Source: Desulfuromonadaceae bacterium
Lineage (GTDB): Bacteria > Desulfobacterota > Desulfuromonadia > Geobacterales > Pseudopelobacteraceae
DNA length: 8,495 bases
Assembly: GCA_028686145.1 (NCBI GenBank)
Contig: JAQUCQ010000131.1
Coordinates: 1-8,495, forward strand
Direction of reading: 5' to 3'
Of this stretch, positions 1 to 5,873 are shown piece after piece. Numbering within the stretch: position 1 is the first letter of the stretch; each line of letters begins with the position of its first letter. Position numbers and translations under genes: made by a program. Below the pieces are notes generated by a model. It worked only from the letters and a program-made list of their open reading frames with translations, did not search any database and had not been told where the DNA came from.

Positions 1-404
1 TCCGATCTTGGGGCCACAATCGGCCAGCCACCCTCCGCTTCAGTCAAGGTAACGGGCCGGTGCTTCCACGGGGGAGGGGTGCTGGCCTGACGGCCGGCGT
101 GGGCCAGTTGAATACCGGCTATGCTCCCGCGTTGTGAGATGAAGTGAACAATACGTGTCAAGAATTCTATGTGATTGTCGCTCCAAATGCCAAGATCTTG
201 CGGGCTTATCCGCCCCTGAGGCGTTATGGCCGCAGCCTCGGTCAGCACCAGTCCCGCCCCGCCGGTTGCCCGGCTGCCGAGGTGGACCAGATGCCAGTCA
301 TTGGCATGGCCCTCCACACTTGAATACTGACACATGGGCGATACTGCAATCCTGTTGGGAATAGTCACGCTACGCAGGGTGAGTGGTTCAAATAGGTGTG
401 ACAT
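1..404 (-). CDS. Old Yellow Enzyme family NADH:flavin oxidoreductase, YqjM-like (partial, C-terminus off left edge)
   Basis: This is the N-terminal 134 residues of an FMN-dependent ene-reductase, a family that reduces activated C=C bonds of enones and similar compounds with NAD(P)H. It is seen in the frame starting at the ATG at 404, with an AAGGAG Shine-Dalgarno 8 nt upstream. Landmarks of the YqjM class are present: N17-R18 and SPMCQYS (22-28, with the flavin-tuning Cys25 and Tyr27), the WHLVHLGSRATGG stretch (37-49), EAAAITPQGRI (56-66), DLGIWSD (70-76) and the GIQLAHAGRQAS segment (97-108). The rest of the TIM barrel, including the substrate His pair, lies outside the window. It follows the AcuI-like gene after a 38-bp gap on the same strand, so the two are probably co-transcribed. 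The family is clear; the natural substrate is unknown. Confidence 0.93.
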   Translation of the reverse strand, partial: MSHLFEPLTLRSVTIPNRIAVSPMCQYSSVEGHANDWHLVHLGSRATGGAGLVLTEAAAITPQGRISPQDLGIWSDNHIEFLTRIVHFISQRGSIAGIQLAHAGRQASTPPPWKHRPVTLTEAEGGWPIVAPRS

Positions 405-442
405 GATGCCTTCTCCTTGTCGGTAGAGCTTTTGTGGTAACC

Positions 443-1444
443 CTACGGTAATTTTACGACTACCCGCCCCCGGACCGCTCCTTGAAGGATGGCCCGGATC
501 TTTTCCTCCAATCCCTCCAGAGGCACTTCAGTTGCCATTTCTGCTAATTGCCCCGGTTTCCATACGTCTGAAAGTTTATCCCAGACCTGTAGACGTGTGT
601 CGGCAGGGCATTGAACCGAATCAATGCCGATAAGTCTCACCCCGCGCAAGATGAATGGATAGACATTCAAGGGCAGGTCAGGTGAACCGGCCAAACCGCA
701 GCACGTGACTGCTCCACCGTAGCGAGTTGACTTGATCGCTGCCGCCAGGGTCTCTCCGCCGACCATATCGACAACACCGGCCCAGCGTTCTTTCATCATC
801 GGCCGCTCCGCTCCCTCCGTTACTTCTTTACGTGAGATTACTTCAGTGGCTCCTAACGTGCGCAGGAACGCTTCGTCAGAACTTTTTCCGGTGGCAGCGG
901 TAACCCGGTAACCCGCTTTGGTCAGAATGGACACGGCGATGCTCCCGACGCCACCGGTGGCGCCGGTGACAAGGACCACACCGTCTGATGGCCTCACTCC
1001 AGCCTGCTCCAGCTTTAATACCGACAGGGCCGCCGTGAAACCGGCGGTGCCAAGTATCATTCCTTCACGCAGTGTCAGTCGCTCCGGAAGGTGCACGGCC
1101 CAAGCGGCCGGAATTCGGATATATTGTCCCCAGCCGCCGTCTGTCTCCATCCCCAGATCATAACCGGTGACGATAACAGCGTCTCCCGGTTTAAAACTGC
1201 CGCTTACGCAAGAAACAACCTCACCGGCAACATCTATGCCGGGAGTGTGGGGGAACTGCCGTGTCACTCCGGGGTGTCCGGTGGCTGAGAGGGCATCTTT
1301 GTAATTGAGCGAGGAGTAACGGACCCTGACAATCAAATCTCCTGGTGGCAGGTCGGCGATGGTGCGCTCTCGAATCTCCCGAATAAACGTGTTGTCGGGT
1401 TTCTTTTCTACGACCAGTGCCGTGAAGCGGGTTTGGTTGTTCAT
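443..1444 (-). CDS. acuI: Acrylyl-CoA reductase (NADPH)/quinone oxidoreductase, AcuI/YhdH family
   Basis: This is a medium-chain dehydrogenase/reductase without zinc, 333 aa, the usual size for AcuI/YhdH. Characterised members reduce acrylyl-CoA to propionyl-CoA with NADPH and detoxify this reactive thioester in the cytosol. The whole protein reads like YhdH: YSSLNYKDAL (43-52), the FPHTPGIDVAGEV region (64-76), GTAGFTAAL (132-140), the Rossmann loop VTGATGGVGSIA (159-170), CGLAGS (249-254) and the PFILRGVRLIGIDSV segment (263-277). I chose the ATG at 1444 because AAGGAAG lies 6 nt upstream and the homologous N-terminus begins there. The open frame runs on to 1495, and an ATG at 1477 has a nearby GGGAG, so a form longer by 11 or 17 residues cannot be excluded. 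It is divergent from the hydratase gene and is followed by the Old Yellow Enzyme gene. The family is sure; acrylyl-CoA as substrate is inferred from the family. Confidence 0.92.
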   Translation of the reverse strand: MNNQTRFTALVVEKKPDNTFIREIRERTIADLPPGDLIVRVRYSSLNYKDALSATGHPGVTRQFPHTPGIDVAGEVVSCVSGSFKPGDAVIVTGYDLGMETDGGWGQYIRIPAAWAVHLPERLTLREGMILGTAGFTAALSVLKLEQAGVRPSDGVVLVTGATGGVGSIAVSILTKAGYRVTAATGKSSDEAFLRTLGATEVISRKEVTEGAERPMMKERWAGVVDMVGGETLAAAIKSTRYGGAVTCCGLAGSPDLPLNVYPFILRGVRLIGIDSVQCPADTRLQVWDKLSDVWKPGQLAEMATEVPLEGLEEKIRAILQGAVRGRVVVKLP

Positions 1445-1658
1445 TTTGGTCTTCCTTTCGGTGATATTTTTTGGCATGGTCTCCCGGACCGCCATCCGGA
1501 AAAATGCACTACGTCTACATAGAAATCTACTACAGCCGGCGACAGAAACAAGTATAACGTGTTCATTTACGATAAATTGTTTGCTATAACTACCGTATGA
1601 AGCATTTGAATGGCATCTGTATTTTCCACGAAAATGTCACAAGGAGGATTAAGAGCAT
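1445..1658. promoter_or_regulatory. Divergent intergenic control region between acuI-like and hydratase genes
   Basis: These 214 bp separate two genes read in opposite directions, so they should hold both promoters. The region is AT-richer than its flanks. A TATACT hexamer on the minus strand (1556-1551) is a reasonable -10 for the reductase. TATAAC on the plus strand (1585-1590) is a reasonable -10 for the hydratase. Neither has a convincing -35, which may mean activator dependence or another sigma factor. Two short ATAAC repeats occur 31 bp apart, about three helical turns. No strong inverted repeat was seen. The plus-strand side ends in the AAGGAGG ribosome site (1641-1647), 11 nt before its start. 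Confidence 0.4.
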
Positions 1659-2510
1659 ATGAGCGTGATCGACCTTGATTATCTTCGTACCTGGATTGGC
1701 ACATCACGGATTGACGAGGACCTGATTGCTGCCCGTCATGCCCGGTTGATGGCTGCCACAGTGGATTGTCTGGCTATGGAAAAAATCTGTGATGGAGAAT
1801 TGTTGCCACCGCTATGGCATTGGATCTATTTTCTGGAAGGGATGCCTTCACGCGAGCTCGGCCTCGACGGTCATCCGGTCCGGGGCGGCTTTATGCCGCC
1901 GGTATCATTGTCCAATCGGATGTGGGCCGGCGGCCGCGTGTCATTTCTGGCGCCGGTGCAGATCGGCTCAAGCGTGCGCAAGAAGTCAACAATTCTGAAA
2001 GTTGATCACAAACGTGGCACCTCAGGAGATTTGGTTTTCGTGACGGTCCTTCACGAGCTTACATCGCTTCAGGGCGAGCTGCTGATTCGAGAGGAACAAG
2101 ACATTGTTTACAAGAATTCCACCCCGCCTAAAAAAACCTCCAGTGGCGTGTCCCCCATTCCTTCCGCACAATTCATGAAGGCGTTTACTCCTGATTCAAC
2201 GACGCTGTTCAGATATTCGGCACTGACTTTTAACGGGCACCGTATTCACTATGATGTTGACTATTGCCGTAAGACGGAAGGGTATAGAAACCTGGTTATT
2301 CACGGCCCGCTGAATGCCACCATGTTGGCTGCATATGCCGAAGAGATCAGCGGCCGCCGGGTACACAACTTTAGCTATCGTGGTCTGTCCCCGGCTTTTG
2401 TTGGTGACTCGATCATGCTCCAAGCGAATGTTCTGGGAGATAAAGTAACTCTGAATTCTGTACTCGGCACCGGCGCAGTATGTATGCAGGCTGAAGCCCT
2501 TATTGCCTGA
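1659..2510 (+). CDS. MaoC-like/HTD2-type hotdog hydratase, mesaconyl-C4-CoA or itaconyl-CoA hydratase family
   Basis: This is a double-hotdog acyl-CoA hydratase of 283 aa, the normal length for the mesaconyl-C4-CoA hydratase (Meh) and itaconyl-CoA hydratase group, which adds water to branched C5 dicarboxylic enoyl-CoAs. The N-terminal hotdog half carries LPPLWHWIYFLE (49-60) and the GGFMPPVSLSNRMWAGGRV region, both typical of the group. The C-terminal half has the active-site signature RYSALTFNGHRIHYD (N192, H194, H197, D199), followed by an HGP motif. The start is the ATG after a strong AAGGAGG. It stands divergent from the AcuI-like reductase, hinting at a shared route for CoA-activated unsaturated acids. 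The hydratase fold is well supported; the exact thioester is not determined, and other (R)-hydroxyacyl-CoA dehydratase activities are possible. Confidence 0.87.
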   Translation: MSVIDLDYLRTWIGTSRIDEDLIAARHARLMAATVDCLAMEKICDGELLPPLWHWIYFLEGMPSRELGLDGHPVRGGFMPPVSLSNRMWAGGRVSFLAPVQIGSSVRKKSTILKVDHKRGTSGDLVFVTVLHELTSLQGELLIREEQDIVYKNSTPPKKTSSGVSPIPSAQFMKAFTPDSTTLFRYSALTFNGHRIHYDVDYCRKTEGYRNLVIHGPLNATMLAAYAEEISGRRVHNFSYRGLSPAFVGDSIMLQANVLGDKVTLNSVLGTGAVCMQAEALIA

Positions 2511-2536
2511 AAACATACAGTGAATTTTGATACATT

Positions 2537-2561
2537 TACACTGGAGTTTGAGGTCAGTGTA
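2537..2561. promoter_or_regulatory. Inverted repeat TACACTG-N11-CAGTGTA upstream of HU, candidate operator
   Basis: A perfect 7-bp inverted repeat with an 11-bp spacer (arms 2537-2543 and 2555-2561) lies 66 bp before the HU start. A third CAGTG copy is at 2518-2522. The right arm runs into a TATAAA box (2560-2565), and the left arm overlaps TTTACA (2535-2540), which could be a -35 with a long 19-bp spacer. This is the arrangement expected of a dimeric repressor site covering a promoter. It is AT-rich and not followed by a T-tract, so it does not look like a terminator for the hydratase gene. The binding protein is unknown. Confidence 0.45.
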
Positions 2562-2570
2562 TAAAATGAG

Positions 2571-2599
2571 TAGACATAACTTGTTTCTGAGTATATATC
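2571..2599 (+). promoter_or_regulatory. Candidate sigma-70-type promoter for HU
   Basis: TAGACA (2571-2576, five of six matches to the -35 consensus) is followed after 17 bp by TATATC (2594-2599, four of six to the -10 consensus). Transcription would begin about 20 nt before the HU start, just ahead of the AAAGGAGGG ribosome site (2615-2623). A second possible -10, TATAAA at 2560-2565, lies inside the upstream inverted repeat, so more than one start may be used. Confidence 0.45.
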
Positions 2600-2626
2600 G
2601 TACGAAAATTTCATAAAGGAGGGTTT

Positions 2627-2938
2627 ATGAACAAATCAGAACTCGTTGCAAAGATTGCAGAAGGTGCGGATCTAACCAAGGTTCAGGCAGAAAAGGCACT
2701 TAACAGTTTTATTGCTGAAACCACAGCAGCTCTCAAAGCCGGTGATAAAATCACTCTCGTTGGTTTTGGCACATTCAGCGCGGTAACCCGCGCTGCCCGT
2801 ACGGGAAGAAATCCCCAGACTGGCAAGGAAATGAAGATAGCTGCCAAGACGAATGGCAAATTTGCCCCCGGCAAGGCTCTTAAAGATTTGAATGCCAAGC
2901 CTGTTAAAGCGGCCAAAGCCCCAGCCAAGAAGAAATAA
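2627..2938 (+). CDS. hup: HU-family nucleoid DNA-binding protein with lysine-rich C-terminal tail
   Basis: This histone-like protein (103 aa) binds and bends DNA as a dimer and helps compact the nucleoid. The helical N-terminal dimerisation part starts MNKSELVAKIAE. It is followed by the hallmark VGFGTFS (45-51), the beta-arm signature GRNPQTGKEMKI (60-71) with the intercalating proline in the RNPQTG tip, and the closing GKALKDL helix (82-88). The core HU fold ends near residue 89. The last 14 residues form an extra Ala/Pro/Lys tail ending in AKKK, which should be disordered and add non-specific DNA affinity. AAAGGAGGG just before the start is a very strong ribosome site, fitting an abundant protein. 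The gene is monocistronic, with its own promoter region and a hairpin terminator. Whether it belongs to the HupA or HupB branch cannot be told. Confidence 0.96.
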   Translation: MNKSELVAKIAEGADLTKVQAEKALNSFIAETTAALKAGDKITLVGFGTFSAVTRAARTGRNPQTGKEMKIAAKTNGKFAPGKALKDLNAKPVKAAKAPAKKK

Positions 2939-2949
2939 TGAAAACCACG

Positions 2950-2970
2950 GGGAGCTCAGGATGAGCTCCC
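2950..2970 (+). terminator. Rho-independent-type terminator after HU
   Basis: GGGAGCTC (2950-2957) pairs perfectly with GAGCTCCC (2963-2970) around the 5-nt loop AGGAT, 12 bp after the HU stop. The following sequence is only moderately T-rich (AGTTCTTTCC), so termination may be incomplete. It separates HU from the methyltransferase gene. Confidence 0.7.
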
Positions 2971-3112
2971 AGTTCTTTCCAGCTGTTTATATTCTGTAGC
3001 GTTCCTTGATTATTACAGATGTTCTCCACATCCTCCGGCCTGCGCCACCTTGTCTGCCTGAATCGCCCATCTATGTCCTGCGGGATAGACCTATACGTTG
3101 AGAGGAGATACT
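2971..3112. other. Intergenic stretch before the methyltransferase gene
   Basis: About 140 bp with no convincing small gene or RNA. A weak promoter-like pair, TTGTCT (3049-3054) and TATGTC after 16 bp, is the best I can find and is not compelling. The stretch ends in the ribosome site AGGAG (3103-3107) of the next gene. Confidence 0.3.
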
Positions 3113-4072
3113 ATGATAGCCGGCAGAGGTGCATCATTTCAGGAGATAGTAGCGACATCCCCGGTTATTCTCGGTGAAGGAGCGGTCATCGAGCGTTTGC
3201 GGCGTTCAAGCAGTACCCGGCTTGACGAGCATGTGGTTAATTCGGCCTTCATCTATCAAGAGACTGGTCGGGCGGCACTAGAACTTATTTGTCGCCAATA
3301 TCTGGATATCGGCCGTCGCTACAACCTGCCTTTGTTACTCTCCACTCCCACCTGGCGCGCCAGCCGGGAGCGAATTGCCGCCGCCGGATTGGCAGGCCGC
3401 GATCTGAACGGAGACAACTTCCGCTTTTTGGCCGGGTTGCGTAATAGTTACGGTGATTACGCGCACCAGGTAACTATTTGCGGGCTGATGAGCTGCCGCG
3501 GAGATGCCTACAAGCCGGCCGAGGCCCTGGCTGCCGATGCGGCCAGGGAATTCCATGCATGGCAGGCCGAAGCACTTGCTGCAGCCGGTGTCGACTTCCT
3601 GCTGGCGTCCACACTTCCTGCGCTGAGCGAGGCCCTGGGGTTGGCGCGGGCTCAGGCTGCAACCGGGCTGCCATATGTGATCAGTTTTGTGGCCCGGCCT
3701 GAAGGTACCCTGCTGGATGGCACGCCACTCAACGATGCCATAGCCTCCATCGACGCTGCTGTAACTCCACGCCCCATCGCTTATCTGATTAACTGCACCC
3801 ATGCTTCAGCTTTTCGTAGTGCCATGTTGAACGGCACTAATTCCTCTCCATTGGTCAGGGAACGGGTTATCGGCCTGCTGGCCAACACAGCGGCCCTCAG
3901 CCCGGAAGAGCTTGATGCCAGCCCTGAACTGGTGGAAGAGGAACCCGAAACGTTTGGGCGGAGTGTCGCGGCACTGAACAGTGAATTGGGCATGAAGGTG
4001 CTGGGTGGTTGCTGTGGCACCGATGAACGGCATATTGAGTGCTTGGCGCAGGAGCTTACCAGGAATAGATAG
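3113..4072 (+). CDS. Stand-alone homocysteine S-methyltransferase-family protein (zinc type)
   Basis: This 319-aa protein belongs to the Pfam S-methyl_trans family (MmuM, betaine-homocysteine methyltransferase, and the first domain of MetH), which moves a methyl group to a thiol, usually homocysteine to form methionine. The three zinc-binding cysteines expected of the family are present: Cys228 in LINCTHAS, and Cys300-Cys301 in GGCCGTDERHIE near the C-terminus. The length fits a single barrel domain; no cobalamin or folate domain follows. The N-terminus reads ILGEGAVIERLRR (19-31), where the family usually shows an LDGG/LDGA-type motif, so it is a divergent branch and the acceptor or methyl donor may not be standard. 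The start at 3113 has AGGAG 5 nt upstream; an in-frame TTG at 3098 precedes that site and is unlikely. It converges with the dehydrogenase gene on the other strand. The methyl donor cannot be named. Confidence 0.87.
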   Translation: MIAGRGASFQEIVATSPVILGEGAVIERLRRSSSTRLDEHVVNSAFIYQETGRAALELICRQYLDIGRRYNLPLLLSTPTWRASRERIAAAGLAGRDLNGDNFRFLAGLRNSYGDYAHQVTICGLMSCRGDAYKPAEALAADAAREFHAWQAEALAAAGVDFLLASTLPALSEALGLARAQAATGLPYVISFVARPEGTLLDGTPLNDAIASIDAAVTPRPIAYLINCTHASAFRSAMLNGTNSSPLVRERVIGLLANTAALSPEELDASPELVEEEPETFGRSVAALNSELGMKVLGGCCGTDERHIECLAQELTRNR

Positions 4073-4122
4073 TCAAACCTACTGTGCATCAATTTTGAAT
4101 GTATTTACCAAAATGTAGGCTG
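4073..4122. other. Convergent gap with a weak nested inverted repeat
   Basis: The methyltransferase and dehydrogenase genes end facing each other across 50 bp. ATTTTG (4092-4097) and CAAAAT (4109-4114) form an inverted repeat with an 11-nt loop, flanked by CCTAC (4078-4082) and GTAGG (4115-4119). It could act as a weak two-way transcription stop, but it is AT-rich and lacks clean T-tracts. Confidence 0.25.
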
Positions 4123-5178
4123 TCAGCTAATGAAACATCCCGTAAGGACTCGGTCTTGTTCCACTATCGATCTGATTTCATCGATGCAGTTGCGTGATGA
4201 GAGAACCGTGTAGAATTCTTTCTTTAAGGTAACAGCCAATCTGGCAGCTTCAAGCCACTCCGATGTGCTGAAAGGATCGCTTCTGATGGCATCCCAAAAG
4301 TCGGTCGTTTCGAACAGGGTCCGAATGGTGCCTGTCTGTCCTTCCTGGAGCCTGCTGACGATGTAGGTGGCAACGCCGACCTGGAGCCCGTGCATCCGGG
4401 GGCGTGCAGATATTTGATCAAGCGCGTGTGATATCAGGTGTTCACTGCCGCTGGCCGGCCGTGATGAGTTGCATACCTCCATGGCAATACCATTTAGCAT
4501 CAGTGATGTTCCCAATAACCTGGCGCCTTCGTGATCCCTTATCGGCCGTGAGATGAATTGGTAGACCGTCGCATCGGACAGCAGGGCTGCAAAATCATTG
4601 ACCAGTTCACCCGTGGCGTGGAAGGCAAGTTTCCAGTCTCGTACTGCAGTCAGTTTGGCCGCCAAATCGCCAATTCCGGACAACCAGAGTTGTTTCGGGG
4701 CGGCCAGGCAGGCATCGGTGTCAATTATTACGCCGAAAGGCATGGCCGCCGGAAGAGAGCGCTTGCATCCCTCGATGGTCAGGCTGGCACCGGGACTGCA
4801 GAATCCGTCATTGGAAAGTGATGTCGGTACGGCAATATTCGGCAATCGGCCCAGAAAGGCCACATATTTGGCAACATCCAGCGCTCTCCCCCACCCAAGT
4901 CCGATGATGGCCGAGACATCGCCAGGCAAGGAGACGAAGATGCTTTGTGCTTGTTCGAAGCTGGCTTCGGAGCAACTGAACCACTGTTGGGTCTGTACAT
5001 TTGCCGCTGCCAGTGCTTTCTTGGCAGATGCCATAATGGCGGCCGGGATCTCGCTGCTGGCGATAACCGCTACATTATTAAAACCGTACCGGCAGCAGTA
5101 GATGCCGAGTTTTTCAAGCGCCCCGCTCTTGATCCTTACCAGGCTCGGGATAGCGATGGTCGTACGTGATTGCATCAT
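4123..5178 (-). CDS. sn-glycerol-1-phosphate dehydrogenase-like oxidoreductase (iron-containing ADH superfamily)
   Basis: This 351-aa protein resembles archaeal EgsA and bacterial AraM, which reduce dihydroxyacetone phosphate to sn-glycerol-1-phosphate with NAD(P)H. Visible landmarks are the nucleotide loop GLGWGRALDVAKY (93-105), the nearly diagnostic PTSLSNDGFCSPGASL (118-133), and GIGDLAAKLTAVRDWKLA (168-185). The metal ligands are complete: Asp171, His247 (SEHLISHALD) and His263 (RMHGLQVG). The usual GGG of the cofactor loop has Trp at position 96. I start it at the ATG at 5178, which forms an ATGA overlap with the stop of the phosphatase gene and has GGAG 7 nt upstream; the open frame extends 13 residues further inside that gene. 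It is the last gene of the operon. A related polyol-phosphate or sugar-phosphate substrate is possible, so I give no gene symbol. Confidence 0.85.
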   Translation of the reverse strand: MMQSRTTIAIPSLVRIKSGALEKLGIYCCRYGFNNVAVIASSEIPAAIMASAKKALAAANVQTQQWFSCSEASFEQAQSIFVSLPGDVSAIIGLGWGRALDVAKYVAFLGRLPNIAVPTSLSNDGFCSPGASLTIEGCKRSLPAAMPFGVIIDTDACLAAPKQLWLSGIGDLAAKLTAVRDWKLAFHATGELVNDFAALLSDATVYQFISRPIRDHEGARLLGTSLMLNGIAMEVCNSSRPASGSEHLISHALDQISARPRMHGLQVGVATYIVSRLQEGQTGTIRTLFETTDFWDAIRSDPFSTSEWLEAARLAVTLKKEFYTVLSSRNCIDEIRSIVEQDRVLTGCFIS

Positions 5179-5834
5179 GCACTTTCTCCGCATAAGCTGA
5201 CCGGGATGTCGCACCATCTGTCGAAGTTCACGAACGGCTCCCGGCGGCTTTCAAGTGCCTCTGCCAGCCAGCCCCGTGCAAAGCGGCGCTCGGGCGGTAT
5301 CAACAACGCCGGTGCCAGGTCTGGGCGGCCGTCTCCGGCAAAGGCGGTATCAAAACCTTGATCAAGATAATGCTGTACTACGGCAGCCTTGTCGATTCCT
5401 GTTTCAGCGCTAAAAAATGGTGATTGACGCGGCGGTTTCATGAAAAGCCCCCGGCCGGGGAAGAACTCGCCTGGATTAGCGTGTATGAGAACCTTGATCC
5501 CGGTAGGGGCCAGAATCCGTTCGATATAAAATGAGCATCCGGCCGAGGCGATTACCAGTGCCCAACCGGTATGTTGCAGATGTGCAAAACCCTCGACCAG
5601 GCAGCTTTCTACCTTCATCTCCGCCAACATGATATCAAGTTCATGCTCATCGACCCGGAGTCCGGAAAAAATTTCAGCAAGAGCATTGAAATGGCTTGTA
5701 AAACCCTCTTCATAACGTTTCCACGGAGCAGTCGCCCCAGGAGGCAGATGAGACAAGGCGACCATGAAAAAATCGCGTTCAGTCATGGTGCCGTCAAAGT
5801 CGCTGATCAGTATCTTCTTCTTAGTAGTCATCAT
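5175..5834 (-). CDS. HAD-IB family phosphatase, MtnX-like
   Basis: This is a haloacid dehalogenase phosphatase of 219 aa, close to the length of MtnX, which dephosphorylates the 2-hydroxy-3-keto-5-methylthiopentenyl phosphate of methionine salvage. Motif I is SDFDGTMTERD, with nucleophile Asp12 and acid/base Asp14. Motif II is Ser97 in IASAG, motif III is probably Lys149 in GIDKAAVV, and motif IV is AGDGRPDL with Asp168 and Asp172. The C-terminal FARGWLAEALE...FDRWCDI pattern also resembles MtnX. There are two adjacent ATGs (5834 and 5831); GGAG is 2 nt from the first and 5 nt from the second, so the second may be the one used. Its stop overlaps the start of the dehydrogenase gene as ATGA. 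No other methionine-salvage gene is visible, so a different small phosphate ester is likely. Confidence 0.87.
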   Translation of the reverse strand: MMTTKKKILISDFDGTMTERDFFMVALSHLPPGATAPWKRYEEGFTSHFNALAEIFSGLRVDEHELDIMLAEMKVESCLVEGFAHLQHTGWALVIASAGCSFYIERILAPTGIKVLIHANPGEFFPGRGLFMKPPRQSPFFSAETGIDKAAVVQHYLDQGFDTAFAGDGRPDLAPALLIPPERRFARGWLAEALESRREPFVNFDRWCDIPVSLCGESA

Positions 5835-5873
5835 TTCTCCGTTTTGAGTTGGTTTACGTTGCTTCGCATCAGC

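Noticed and set aside
2683..2928. Antisense open frame within HU
   Set aside because: Low-complexity Ala/Leu-rich shadow of the HU reading frame.
3098..3112. TTG as an upstream start for the methyltransferase
   Set aside because: It lies before the AGGAG ribosome site that serves the ATG at 3113.
3335..3802. Long open frame on the minus strand inside the methyltransferase gene
   Set aside because: It is a shadow of a clear family gene on the plus strand, has no recognisable protein features, and is explained by the GC-rich third positions.
4078..4119. Two-way terminator between the convergent genes
   Set aside because: The inverted repeat is weak and AT-rich with no clear T-tract, so it is listed only as a low-confidence feature.
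4598..5101. 167-codon plus-strand open frame opposite the dehydrogenase gene
   Set aside because: The opposite strand encodes a conserved enzyme with all its motifs; this frame shows no motif and no good ribosome site.
3113..5834. Methionine-salvage cluster (homocysteine methyltransferase plus MtnX-like phosphatase)
   Set aside because: The two genes are on opposite strands in separate units, and no mtnA, mtnW, mtnB, mtnD or nucleosidase gene is present.
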